Shown here: one piece after another, positions 8,759 through 17,352 of the stretch
Layout of the letters: each line of letters opens with the position of its first letter
Numbering within the stretch: the stretch's first letter is position 1
NCBI GenBank assembly: GCA_964352985.1
Contig: CAYGUK010000001.1
Span: 20,842-84,841 of the forward strand
DNA: 64,000 bases
Direction of reading: 5' to 3'
Source of the DNA: CAYGUK01 sp964352985
GTDB lineage: Bacteria > Pseudomonadota > Gammaproteobacteria > JAHCLG01
The notes under the pieces: generated by a model
The model's input: the letters and a program-made list of their open reading frames with translations, nothing else
Told to the model about the DNA's origin: nothing
Databases searched by the model: none
Position numbers and translations under genes: made by a program

Positions 8759-11700
8759 TTATGAAAAATTATGTTGGGTAGCTTCAGCCATAGAACTCAA
8801 CATATTACTTTGAATATATCGATTAATAACTTCAGTTAAGGTTTTTAATCCTTTATGTAAAGCTATTGCTAACTTTTCACCACAACTGTCGCCAAAGTAA
8901 TTACTTAAAAATGTCACAGATGCTTTAATATAAGTCACTGGATTAGCCGGATCACAAGCAATAAAGATCATCCCCATATCAATGACTTTATCAATTAAAG
9001 TAGATAAATAACTATCATCGGTATTTAAGCATGATTTTAAAAACTTGCCACCACTCATTAACATAAATGAAAACCAACAATTGGCTGAGTCAAAAATTTT
9101 AATCATGTTTTTTACAACACTTGCTATAAATTTCGCAGAATCTTCCTCTAAAAATTCAGCTAACACATTTTCAATAAACTTACCAATAAATCCGTAAAAA
9201 AGGCCATCCTTGAAACCTTGTTTAAAATCCCCCATTAACTCAAGTGAATTTATCATTTCTTCAAGATGAAGGTACGGACTATGATCACAAAGCTCGAGTA
9301 AAGCACTTGAATCAGTTACTTCAGGACTCGCATCAACAATATTCGTTGACTCTCCCATGATATAGCGTCTAAAACTATTTGGTGGGTAATAACACGGTCG
9401 TGCTTCATGTGAAACTTTAATAGTAGTTGGTGACGATGTAGTTGATTTAGGAAATGCAGTTGGCGAATCTATTTGTCTAGCTGCTGTTGATTCCATTGAT
9501 TTTGTTGTTGTTTGCGCCAAATTCAAATAGCACTTTCTATCGCGGCTTGGTGTTGATGATTGAATATTTGCAGTAATAGCAAAAAATCTAAATCTGGGAA
9601 AGGAATGTTTAACGTCTTGACCTTTTTGCGAACTTGTTAATGGTTGTAATTGTTGATCAAGCGGTAAACTTGTTCCAACTTGTTGAGCATGTAAATCATG
9701 CTGGGATATTGTATTAACCCACAAACCAGTCTCTCGACAATAATCCGCTATTCTGACAACACGGCGGTTCCAATAAAACTCATCATCTGATTGGTAACGT
9801 ATTAACAAAACCACGACTTCTTGAGAAGTCGCAAGAGTTAAGAGCGAGTCTGAATTTTCATTAGGCCGAAAATCAGCATCTGCGCCTTTATTTAAACATT
9901 TTTCTAATAAATCAGCTTGTTCAGGCAATTCAACTAATACTGTTAATATTGAACTATCATGGATTTCATCAACATAATCTAAAATTAATTCTGCATGTTC
10001 AAAGCGGTGATGACTAACAGAAGTCGTTAATAATTTTTGTAAAAATTCATCTTCGAAATCATTATTATCAAGTAAATAGTCTACCAATTGTAAATTACTT
10101 GCTTTAACTGCAGCTTTAATAACTTGGGTCACATCAGCATAGGGTTCAATAAATGTTTGATAAGTTAAAATGTCTAACTCACTAATAACATATTCAATTT
10201 CAGGTGAAGTTAACTGAATATCAGGGCCAAAATATTCTGTTATAAATGCCTGATTCTGGCTATAGTTTGTTAAGGCTACAACACATAGCCGAATCGAACA
10301 TTGATTATTATCTTCACGGATAGTTAGCTTTTCCATTGCTAAAACTGGATTAGCAGATAAAATTGTTTTGGCGGTATTAATATCACCATATGCAAAAGCA
10401 AAAGCTAAAATTAATTTCGCATTAGCTAGATTACTGACCGACTTAAGTTTAGCAACAATAGAATATTCTTCAAAAAGTGATAGTAATTTTTTAGTATAAG
10501 TAACACTCGATGTAACTTGTTCACCCGTTTGATAATCAACACTTGAAACTGGATCATCAATTGACAGAAACCCCCATCGAGAAGGTATATTTTTGATATT
10601 AACTATATGAGGTAAGGGATATACACTCGAATACTGAATTTTTAATGCCTCAACAAACCGTCCCTCAATGATCATCTGACTAAAATGACTTGTCCCACCA
10701 AAATAATGAAAAGTCGAAGTAGCAAGTGGTGGCGCAACGACACGACCTATGGAGTCTGGTAATTGTGTTATTGCTTGATTAAATTTATCATGTCCTCGAT
10801 GATTTTGACCCAATACTCGAAATGCTTGTGATAATGGAGAATCACTATTAGCAGTATTTTTGTAATATTCAGCCATTCTTCTAGGAGGACTCAATTGATA
10901 TTTATCTCGCCATAATCGATCCTGTACGCCTACGTGAGGTAAACTTGCTGTAGAAACCAATTTAATTTCATTCGCCAAATTCTCATCAAGTAATCTATAG
11001 TTTAATTCCCATTCTTGTTTGGGACGTAAATCATAGAGTACGTAAAAAGATTGAATAAATGGTACTCCTTTAGCAAGAAGTAAATTTCCAGAATTAGGGC
11101 CTTCGATAAATGGGGGTAAGCTTTTAAATGGATTAACAGTAAAATATTCACTTATTTCTGATTGTAAGCTACCAGTTGGTAATAATACAACACTTTGCGC
11201 TGGTGTCGCTTTAACAGAATCTTGTTTAGAATCAACATTACAAATTCGAAATTTTTCATGAAACAGTAATTGCTTACGAGCAGCAAGAATATCTTTATAG
11301 TAAGGAATTTCTTTACTAAATGGCCATCTTCCTTTATTAATTACCTGGCGGATATTATATAACTCATCGTCCGTTAACTCATGTTGAACAACTAATACCA
11401 TTGGTTCTTCAATATTTTCCATTAACTGATAATAACGTGCAGCCATAATTAAATTGATGAGAGTCAGTTCTCGAGGAAAATTCATGTGAACAACACGATA
11501 ATGTAAACCATAAATAGATTGAATTATGATTTGACCTTGGGCTTGAGCATCTATTATCTCAGCAAGATTAGCTCTTCTTATTGGATCTTTGACATGAGTT
11601 AGTGCTTGTTGAACTTCGGTGAAGGTCGTGCCAGGATTATCAATTCCAGTAGAAATATTTACATCTTCTTCAATTACTAGATCAGAATGTCGATCTTCAC

Positions 11701-12139
11701 TTGAAATAACGATTGGATTCATCGTACCAAACGGAGGGATCAGTAAATATTGTCTTACTTTAAATAATGTTGCATGATGCGTATGATCAAAGTTTAACTG
11801 TCCCCCTGAAAGCCCAGCATCAAGTGTTTCAAAATTAAATTTGTGAGTCATAAAGTAACTGTAACTATATATCGTAACCTGAATGCCACGATATTCGTAC
11901 CAAATATCATGATTAGTCACACGTTTTGTTTTATCGATTCCTAATAAACTATATAACTTATATAAAGCAGCATCACGGCACACAAACTCTACCGCACCAC
12001 GAAAGCCCATATTAATAATGTTTCTTAAAATTAGGATGGTATTGTATTGGCCACCAAATCCAGGTGTACCATCAATATTAACTCTAATTTTACGACTGTT
12101 GAGGATAAATTTTATTTTTGTATTGTTATCAGTAAACAC
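8759..12139 (-). CDS. 1126-residue hypothetical protein with ankyrin-like units; candidate effector
   Basis: A very large soluble protein with a GTG start at 12139; the upstream in-frame codons hit a stop soon after. The N-terminal half is a novel-looking alpha/beta region (residues 1-500) with a Gly-rich opening (DGTPGFGGQYNTILILRNI) that recalls glycosyltransferase-like or nucleotide folds but matches no motif I can name. Residues about 560-800 contain repeated two-helix units (LILAFAFAYGDINTAKTIL, VKASNLQLVDYLLDNNDF, RFEHAELILDY) resembling degenerate ankyrin repeats. A Ser/Thr/Gln-rich linker follows (about 820-920). The last 170 residues contain amphipathic or hydrophobic helices. It has no signal peptide, so if exported it would use a non-Sec route such as a type IV secretion system. 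It is transcribed towards the phosphatase gene with only 12 bases between the stops. Function unknown; effector status is inference from size, repeats and neighbourhood. Confidence 0.7.
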   Translation of the reverse strand: MFTDNNTKIKFILNSRKIRVNIDGTPGFGGQYNTILILRNIINMGFRGAVEFVCRDAALYKLYSLLGIDKTKRVTNHDIWYEYRGIQVTIYSYSYFMTHKFNFETLDAGLSGGQLNFDHTHHATLFKVRQYLLIPPFGTMNPIVISSEDRHSDLVIEEDVNISTGIDNPGTTFTEVQQALTHVKDPIRRANLAEIIDAQAQGQIIIQSIYGLHYRVVHMNFPRELTLINLIMAARYYQLMENIEEPMVLVVQHELTDDELYNIRQVINKGRWPFSKEIPYYKDILAARKQLLFHEKFRICNVDSKQDSVKATPAQSVVLLPTGSLQSEISEYFTVNPFKSLPPFIEGPNSGNLLLAKGVPFIQSFYVLYDLRPKQEWELNYRLLDENLANEIKLVSTASLPHVGVQDRLWRDKYQLSPPRRMAEYYKNTANSDSPLSQAFRVLGQNHRGHDKFNQAITQLPDSIGRVVAPPLATSTFHYFGGTSHFSQMIIEGRFVEALKIQYSSVYPLPHIVNIKNIPSRWGFLSIDDPVSSVDYQTGEQVTSSVTYTKKLLSLFEEYSIVAKLKSVSNLANAKLILAFAFAYGDINTAKTILSANPVLAMEKLTIREDNNQCSIRLCVVALTNYSQNQAFITEYFGPDIQLTSPEIEYVISELDILTYQTFIEPYADVTQVIKAAVKASNLQLVDYLLDNNDFEDEFLQKLLTTSVSHHRFEHAELILDYVDEIHDSSILTVLVELPEQADLLEKCLNKGADADFRPNENSDSLLTLATSQEVVVLLIRYQSDDEFYWNRRVVRIADYCRETGLWVNTISQHDLHAQQVGTSLPLDQQLQPLTSSQKGQDVKHSFPRFRFFAITANIQSSTPSRDRKCYLNLAQTTTKSMESTAARQIDSPTAFPKSTTSSPTTIKVSHEARPCYYPPNSFRRYIMGESTNIVDASPEVTDSSALLELCDHSPYLHLEEMINSLELMGDFKQGFKDGLFYGFIGKFIENVLAEFLEEDSAKFIASVVKNMIKIFDSANCWFSFMLMSGGKFLKSCLNTDDSYLSTLIDKVIDMGMIFIACDPANPVTYIKASVTFLSNYFGDSCGEKLAIALHKGLKTLTEVINRYIQSNMLSSMAEATQHNFS

Positions 12140-12718
12140 CGAGGTTTATCCATTATTCTTGTTTTTTAAAAATTTTTTTAGTTTGAATTCAAATTACAAT
12201 TCTAGAAAGATTTGCTCTCATTGAAAAATTCCCCGAATCGCTATAAGGGGGCAATAACTCATAAAGTAATATTAAATCTGGAGCAAAAAAACATTATTAA
12301 AATGTCGTAATTTGCCTTTTAGAGAAGAATGTGGAATAAAGTAAATTGAATCTAAATACAATGAACACTTTTATAGCTTTTATAAAATGGATTTTGTCTT
12401 TTGTTTTTATCATTTGTTTTTACCTTTTTATTTTTTTAAGTCACAGAACTTTATTGATACTTAAACTTTATATTATTTAAAGTTACATAAATTATTATTT
12501 AATCACTATTTTTTTATAGTGAAAATTTAAGATAATAATACATCTATTTTTCTTTCTTTTCATTAACTATTTTTTTTGAAAAAATTACCTAACCGGCTTA
12601 AAACTACTTTTTTATACGGAACGACTATTTACAAATAAATAACCAACTAAATTTTATTTATAAATGTTCGGGATTTCTTGATATAAATTATAGATACTGA
12701 AAATATCTTTCTAGATAT
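12140..12718. other. Long AT-rich intergenic region upstream of the 1126-residue gene
   Basis: Nothing coding is supported. At 12225-12251 a short C4/G4 stem followed, on the minus strand, by a T-rich stretch could be a weak terminator for minus-strand transcription coming from the small-RNA locus. The rest is poly-A/T-rich with no recognised repeat. Confidence 0.4.
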
Positions 12719-12881
12719 AAAAAAATTGCTTTACACCCCGAAAAAATCGAGTAGCGAAACCACCATTGCAGCGGCTATTCAAGGGACGTGACATAACATC
12801 TACAGTTCCACTACTTTAATTTTTCTACTCAAGGTGTAAAGCAAACACGTAGAGACCGAAACGGGCAAAAGCTAATTACCC
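12719..12881 (-). ncRNA. Candidate structured small RNA of unknown class (about 163 nt)
   Basis: The minus strand has a full small-RNA layout. The promoter is TTGGCA (12910-12915) and GATAAT (12888-12893) with a 16-base spacer, predicting a start near 12881. A perfect 12-bp closing stem, TTGCTTTACACC (12833-12844 read on minus) with GGTGTAAAGCAA (12726-12737), is followed at once by seven T residues (12719-12725). Inside it a second helix can form (GAGTAG at 12825-12830 with CTACTC at 12749-12754), and inside that GUAGUGG can pair with CCGCUGC. The 5' leader can make small C/G hairpins. There is no ORF. It does not match tmRNA, SRP RNA or RNase P by the motifs I know. The length and long-hairpin form recall 6S RNA, but I cannot align it. 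It lies 81 bases downstream of the ion-channel gene on the same strand, but has its own promoter. Confidence 0.55.
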
Positions 12882-12887
12882 AGATAA

Positions 12888-12915
12888 ATTATCAGCACAG
12901 AATGATTCTTGCCAA
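12888..12915 (-). promoter_or_regulatory. Predicted sigma70 promoter of the small RNA
   Basis: On the minus strand, TTGGCA (five of six to the -35 consensus) and GATAAT (five of six to the -10) are separated by 16 bases. They lie between the stop of the channel gene and the structured RNA. Position and quality support an independent transcript. Confidence 0.5.
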
Positions 12916-12962
12916 TAACTTAAAACATAGAATATAATCTTTTAAAACATATGTCAAGCGCT

Positions 12963-14051
12963 TTAAATCGCACACTGTGAAATATCGCGACTAGACAAAT
13001 ATTTCACACATATTTGTTGGATGGTATCATCTCTTTTTAAGATAGTTAATTGTGAATCCACTTTAAGTCGAAGGTCTGGTTCGACATCACGAGGATATGC
13101 GAAACCTACTTCATAAAAAGCAATCGTTGCTGGTGAAAGAAATAATTTTGAATCATAGTGTTGTTCTAAATAATACTGTAATTCTAGGTAGTCACCCACA
13201 ATCGCGGATACGCGTCGATATAGCAACAAACGTTCAGCCTCTTTCATTGAATCAACCAACATTGGCACACCACCATAAAGCCGACCATCCTCTGCCGCAG
13301 CTTGTCCTTTAATCGTTGCAAATTTACGATTACGTAGCACATTAAAACTAGTTAAATTTTTATTTGATAACGATAAATTAAAAGCGGATGTCACCGTACC
13401 AATAATTGTAGTTAAAAAGATGAAAGTTATAATTAACATAATTAATGAAATAATCCGTCCCAATGCAGTTTTCGGATAAACCAATAAACTTCCACTGAAA
13501 AAGATAACCGAGAATAGCCAAAAAGTATGAAAAAAAGCTTGTAACTTAGAATCGATATCATAAGGTTTTTCAGGTTTCTCAATTTTCCAATATAGAAAAA
13601 CCAAAATTACAAATAACGCTACTAAAATGAGTAATGACCATTTCAACAAATGACCAATGATATGACCGACATAGCTCCAAAAATTTAAATGATGAACTGT
13701 TTCTAATAAACCAACTCGATTGATATAATATGATCGAGAAAAATCAGCCGTTTTAATATTTTTGTGGGTAATAGAAACCATACCAATTAAAACATCTACT
13801 TTCCCTTGCGTTAATTCATCTAAAGCTTTTTCAGTATCAGTACCCATCGAGACAAAAGAATATTGCCAGTGATAATATTCTGCAATTTGCTTCCATAAAT
13901 CGATTGAAATCCCTGTTAGTTCACCATTTTTCTCAATAACTAATGGTGGTGAAGAAATATAGCCTACTTTAAGTACTTTGATATTTTGGGCAAATGAAAT
14001 GCAAATCGGACAAATTATCAAAACTAAAATTAATATGCTATTCCTTCGCAT
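12963..14051 (-). CDS. Ionotropic-glutamate-receptor-like protein: periplasmic binding domain split by an ion-channel module
   Basis: A 362-residue protein with a signal peptide (residues 1-21). A bacterial solute-binding lobe follows (24-120; VLKVGYISSPPLVIEKNG, GISIDLWKQIAEYYHW, and ADFSRSYYINRVGLL, as in amino-acid-binding proteins). Then come a transmembrane helix (about 135-155), a re-entrant pore-like segment (about 172-192), a second membrane helix (about 197-222), and the second binding lobe (231-362; AFYEVGFAYPRD). This order is that of GluR0-type prokaryotic glutamate receptors: ligand-binding clamshell interrupted by M1-pore-M2. The post-pore motif YPKTALGRI is conserved, but the K+ filter TVGYG is absent: the corresponding stretch reads FFSGSLL. 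Ion selectivity is therefore unclear. It lies 15 bases after rpiA in the same direction and may be co-transcribed with it. It could alternatively be a binding protein tethered to the membrane without conducting. Confidence 0.78.
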   Translation of the reverse strand: MRRNSILILVLIICPICISFAQNIKVLKVGYISSPPLVIEKNGELTGISIDLWKQIAEYYHWQYSFVSMGTDTEKALDELTQGKVDVLIGMVSITHKNIKTADFSRSYYINRVGLLETVHHLNFWSYVGHIIGHLLKWSLLILVALFVILVFLYWKIEKPEKPYDIDSKLQAFFHTFWLFSVIFFSGSLLVYPKTALGRIISLIMLIITFIFLTTIIGTVTSAFNLSLSNKNLTSFNVLRNRKFATIKGQAAAEDGRLYGGVPMLVDSMKEAERLLLYRRVSAIVGDYLELQYYLEQHYDSKLFLSPATIAFYEVGFAYPRDVEPDLRLKVDSQLTILKRDDTIQQICVKYLSSRDISQCAI

Positions 14052-14066
14052 GTGAACACTTCTCCA

Positions 14067-14723
14067 TTATATTAATTTTCTGACACCCTTTCGTGTACCA
14101 ACTAAAACATGGGATGCGGGTAGCTTTGCAAACAATCCATTTGCAACAACACCTGGTATATGATTAATTTTTTCTTCTAACGCTATTGGATCGGTTATTT
14201 TAAGATTAAAAATATCTAAAATTACATTTCCATTATCAGTGGTAAATCCTTCACGATATTCAGGATCACCACCTAGTTTTACTAATTCTCTTGCAACAAA
14301 GCTTCGAGAAAATTCGATCACTTCAATGGGTAAGGGGTGATTTTTCCCTAATACTTTTACGACTTTACTTTCATCTACAATACAAATAAATTGCTTAGCC
14401 GCTGCTCGAACAATTTTTTCTCGTGTCAAAGCGCCGCCTCCACCTTTTATGCATTGTCCATAATCATTCACTTCATCTGCGCCATCGACATAAAGACTAA
14501 GTTGGCTAACTGAATTTAAATGAACAATGGGGATACCTATATCTTTTAGTCGCTTTTCAGTTTCAACTGAACTAGGAACCGCACCATCTATTTTAGCTTT
14601 ATGATTTTTTAAGCATTCAATAAAACAATTTACCGTTGAACCTGTTCCAACGCCAATGACACTCTCTTGTGGTAAAAATTCAATAGCAGCTTCTGCAGCA
14701 ATCATTTTTAAATCTTCAGACAT
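14067..14723 (-). CDS. rpiA: Ribose-5-phosphate isomerase A
   Basis: A 218-residue protein of normal RpiA length. The motifs GVGTGSTVNCFIE (phosphate loop), VDGADEVN (catalytic Asp residues) and KGGGGALTREKIVRAAAKQF (catalytic Glu/Lys region) are all intact, and the C-terminus VLVGTRKGVRKL is typical. The enzyme interconverts ribose-5-phosphate and ribulose-5-phosphate in the non-oxidative pentose phosphate pathway, in the cytosol. It lies 14 bases downstream of coq7 on the same strand, so the two are probably one transcript, with the channel gene behind. Confidence 0.97.
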   Translation of the reverse strand: MSEDLKMIAAEAAIEFLPQESVIGVGTGSTVNCFIECLKNHKAKIDGAVPSSVETEKRLKDIGIPIVHLNSVSQLSLYVDGADEVNDYGQCIKGGGGALTREKIVRAAAKQFICIVDESKVVKVLGKNHPLPIEVIEFSRSFVARELVKLGGDPEYREGFTTDNGNVILDIFNLKITDPIALEEKINHIPGVVANGLFAKLPASHVLVGTRKGVRKLI

Positions 14724-14737
14724 TTTATCCCCCTAAT

Positions 14738-15382
14738 TCAAATCCAATAAGCTGTTTTGGTCATAATTTTCGATGTGAAAGACATCATCGCTTTAATAAA
14801 ATCTGGCAATTCAGCGGCCCCTGCTGTCACAGCTACCGTTGCATGATAAGATTCGTCCTCTACCATTTGTTCTAATATCGCTTTTGATTGCTGATCGTTA
14901 CTGGGCAATTTTTCCAAATGGCCTTGTAAATGATGGACTACTTGTCGTTCTGTTTCAGCTAAAAAAGCGAGATTCCACTTATCTCCTGCAACACCTGCAA
15001 CCATACCAAAAAAGAACGAACAACTATACCAAATCATATTCAAGTAACTTGTATGACTATCCAAAGCCTGAATACGTTCTTGGCACCAAGCTAAATGCTC
15101 TTTTTCCTCAATAGCAGATTGTTTTAATTTTTCTTTGACTTCACCATCACGTGCAGTTAAGGCTTGACCCTGATACAATGCCTGCGCGCAAACTTCACCA
15201 ACGTGATTGACTCGCATCAAACCTGAAACTTGTCGTCGTTCCTCATTGGATAACTCGGCTGCTGGATAGTTATTTGCAGGATTTTCACGATTAACTTGTG
15301 GTTTAACTGCAAAGATAGTGCGCACGGCAGTATCAAATTGCAAAATTAATTTATCTTTGAAAGAATGATTTATTATAGACAT
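14738..15382 (-). CDS. coq7: 3-demethoxyubiquinol 3-hydroxylase (Coq7-type di-iron enzyme)
   Basis: A 214-residue protein. The carboxylate/His ligands of the di-iron site are visible: GEVCAQALYQGQ, EEKEHLAWC, ETERQVVHHLQGH and EDESYHATVA. It hydroxylates the demethoxyubiquinone ring, the penultimate step of ubiquinone synthesis, at the inner membrane. The frame can be read 42 codons further upstream, but that extension overlaps the divergent metX and has no family resemblance, so the ATG at 15382 (MSIINHSF) is chosen. The gap to the metX start is only 32 bases, so the two divergent promoters must overlap each other or the coding sequences. A Coq4-like gene is found elsewhere in the window (54.8 kb). 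Confidence 0.94.
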   Translation of the reverse strand: MSIINHSFKDKLILQFDTAVRTIFAVKPQVNRENPANNYPAAELSNEERRQVSGLMRVNHVGEVCAQALYQGQALTARDGEVKEKLKQSAIEEKEHLAWCQERIQALDSHTSYLNMIWYSCSFFFGMVAGVAGDKWNLAFLAETERQVVHHLQGHLEKLPSNDQQSKAILEQMVEDESYHATVAVTAGAAELPDFIKAMMSFTSKIMTKTAYWI

Positions 15383-15414
15383 GTTGTTCCAATAATTAAG
15401 GTGCTTTAATTTTA

Positions 15415-16491
15415 ATGAAAGAGAATATAATACAACTTGATGAAGGCAAATGGCAATATAACAGCAATCAGGCTTTTTTATTGTCAAATGGTGAAACCCT
15501 TTCATCACTAAGTTTAGTATATGAGACTTACGGAAAATTAAATTCTCAAAAATCTAATGCCATATTAATTAATCACGCCTTATCGACTTCAAGCCATCTA
15601 CGCTCGCATCATGAAAATGATAGCAAAGGATGGTGGGAAAAAATGGTTGGCCCTAATTGTCCTATCGATACCAATCACTATTTTGTCATCTGTATAAATA
15701 ATATAGGAAGTTGCCATGGTTCAAGTGGCCCAACTACGATAAACCCAAATAATCATAAACCTTATGGCAACACATTTCCTGGTATTTCTATTCACGATAT
15801 TAGCCATTCTCAATTTGAATTAATTTCTTATCTAGGAATAGAATCACTTTACGCCGTCATTGGTCCTTCGATGGGTGCGATGATTTCACTTGATTTTGCT
15901 TGTCACTATCCGCTTCACGTAAAACATTTAATTTCAATTTCTTCTTGTTATCGGTCATACCCCAGTAACATCGGGATTAGAACAATTCAACGTGAAATTA
16001 TTCGACTTGATCCACAATGGCAAAATGGTGATTTCAATCATCCTCTACCTGGGTTTATTACTGCGCGAAAACTAGCGCATTTAACTTATCGTAATACTGA
16101 AGAATTAAATCATCGATTTATAAAATTAGAACAAGATCAACATGATCATCGGACAATGAATAGTTATTTAGAATACAATGCAGAAAAATTTACTAAAAAC
16201 TTTGATGTAAATAGTTATTTATTACTTACTAAAGCTATGGATGATTTTAATATTGCGCCTGATCACTTAAATCCTCAACAATTCGTAAAAGAGATTAAAG
16301 CTAAAACTTTGATTTTATCTGTTACTTCTGATACGTTATTTGAACCATTTCAACAACAAGAGTTATTTGAATTATTGCAAAACGCAAATGTTAATGCCCA
16401 TTATGAAAGTTATACTTCAGACTATGGTCATGACTCTTTCCTGGTAGAAATACAAGGAATTGGCAATATCATTCAGAATTTTCTGCATTAA
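15415..16491 (+). CDS. metX: Homoserine O-acyltransferase (MetX family)
   Basis: A 358-residue alpha/beta-hydrolase of the MetX family. The family blocks LVYETYGKLN, NAILINHALSTSSH, GWWEKMVGPNCPIDT and VICINNIGSCHGSSGPTTINP are present. The nucleophile elbow reads GPSMGAM (Ser near residue 152; the usual form is GGSMGGMQ). The Asp is in SVTSDTLF and the His in YGHDSF, so the catalytic triad is complete. The enzyme activates homoserine with acetyl- or succinyl-CoA as the first committed step of methionine synthesis; which acyl donor is used cannot be settled by eye. The elbow substitutions (Gly to Pro, Gly to Ala) are mildly unusual. No metW follows. Its 3' end runs convergently into the small DUF6356 gene, overlapping its end by 23 bases. 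Confidence 0.9.
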   Translation: MKENIIQLDEGKWQYNSNQAFLLSNGETLSSLSLVYETYGKLNSQKSNAILINHALSTSSHLRSHHENDSKGWWEKMVGPNCPIDTNHYFVICINNIGSCHGSSGPTTINPNNHKPYGNTFPGISIHDISHSQFELISYLGIESLYAVIGPSMGAMISLDFACHYPLHVKHLISISSCYRSYPSNIGIRTIQREIIRLDPQWQNGDFNHPLPGFITARKLAHLTYRNTEELNHRFIKLEQDQHDHRTMNSYLEYNAEKFTKNFDVNSYLLLTKAMDDFNIAPDHLNPQQFVKEIKAKTLILSVTSDTLFEPFQQQELFELLQNANVNAHYESYTSDYGHDSFLVEIQGIGNIIQNFLH

Positions 16492-16690
16492 GATTTTCTG
16501 ATTCAAATTGACATGCCATCTTACAAACCCCATTACTTACTGTCGTCTTAAAGATAAAAGGAAAAATACCATGGGCAAAAGCAGCAAAAACAAAAAATAA
16601 AAGTCTAAAACCAAATTTAAATGCTCTAAGAAGATGTTGCCAATAAGTCATATTTTGTTCAATAGGATGAGCAGTAAATGGATTTTTCAT
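16469..16690 (-). CDS. Small DUF6356-like membrane-associated protein
   Basis: A 73-residue protein read from the ATG at 16690 (MKNPFTAHP), which shares one base with the stop of the upstream nucleotidyltransferase gene (TAATG), an arrangement that favours translational coupling. FTAHPIEQNMTYWQHL then FKFGFRLL and HGIFPFIF match the DUF6356 pattern of short proteins with one hydrophobic segment. Its role is unknown. Being third in the amgK-murU operon suggests a link to envelope work, but such genes occur in other contexts too. A four-codon upstream extension is possible but less attractive. Confidence 0.72.
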   Translation of the reverse strand: MKNPFTAHPIEQNMTYWQHLLRAFKFGFRLLFFVFAAFAHGIFPFIFKTTVSNGVCKMACQFESENLNAENSE

Positions 16691-17352
16691 TAAAGACTCC
16701 ACTGATTATTATTTAATTTTTTTAACCTTTCTGGTGTGCCCACATCTATCCATTTTCCACTGAAATATTCGGCACTAATCTTATTATTTTTAATTAGAGG
16801 GATTAATACATCTACCAATTTAAAATGATGAATAGGATAATCTGCAAACATCGCAGGATGATATAAACCCATCCCTGAATATGTTAGTTTTGTTCCCTGC
16901 TCTAAATTTAATTTATCATTTATAAAATAAAAATCACCATTACCACGATGTGGTGGATTATCAACCATGATTAAATGTGCTAAAGCTTGATCATGTAATT
17001 TGAGATTCTTAAAATTAAAATCTGTGAACACATCTGTGCTAATGACAAGAAAAGGTTCAGATCCAAGCAAAGGTAACGCTTTACAAATCCCACCACCAGT
17101 TTCAAGTGGTGAATCTTCGACGGAATAATTTATTTGCAAATCATATTGAGAACCGTCCCCAAGTGAGGATTGAATCAACTCACCTAGATAAGACACATTA
17201 ATAACAACTTCTTTAAAACCTGCTTCGGCTAGATGTTGCAAATGATAGTCAATTAACGTTTTACCATTTATTTCTAATAAACATTTCGGTTTATCTTTTG
17301 TTAATGGCATCATACGTTCGCCACGTCCCGCTGCTAAAAGCATGGCTTTCAT
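16690..17352 (-). CDS. murU: N-acetylmuramate alpha-1-phosphate uridylyltransferase
   Basis: A 220-residue sugar-nucleotide transferase. The start MLLAAGRGERMMPLTKDKPKCLLEI is the nucleotide-binding loop of the NTP-transferase family, with VSYLGELI, ETGGGICKAL and ISTDVFTDF (metal-binding Asp) following. MurU makes UDP-MurNAc from MurNAc-1-phosphate in the peptidoglycan-recycling bypass that avoids de novo MurA/MurB synthesis. The assignment over other nucleotidyltransferases rests mainly on its four-base overlap with amgK and its place next to lptD, as in Pseudomonas. Size fits. Confidence 0.88.
   Translation of the reverse strand: MKAMLLAAGRGERMMPLTKDKPKCLLEINGKTLIDYHLQHLAEAGFKEVVINVSYLGELIQSSLGDGSQYDLQINYSVEDSPLETGGGICKALPLLGSEPFLVISTDVFTDFNFKNLKLHDQALAHLIMVDNPPHRGNGDFYFINDKLNLEQGTKLTYSGMGLYHPAMFADYPIHHFKLVDVLIPLIKNNKISAEYFSGKWIDVGTPERLKKLNNNQWSL

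Noticed and set aside
12225..12251. C4/G4 hairpin as a firm terminator
   Set aside because: The stem is only four to five pairs with a long loop; mentioned only as a weak possibility.
12719..12881. Assignment of the small RNA as 6S RNA
   Set aside because: Length and long-hairpin shape agree, but the 5' leader and the asymmetric internal loop do not obviously match the 6S central bubble, and no alignment was possible; kept as unknown class.
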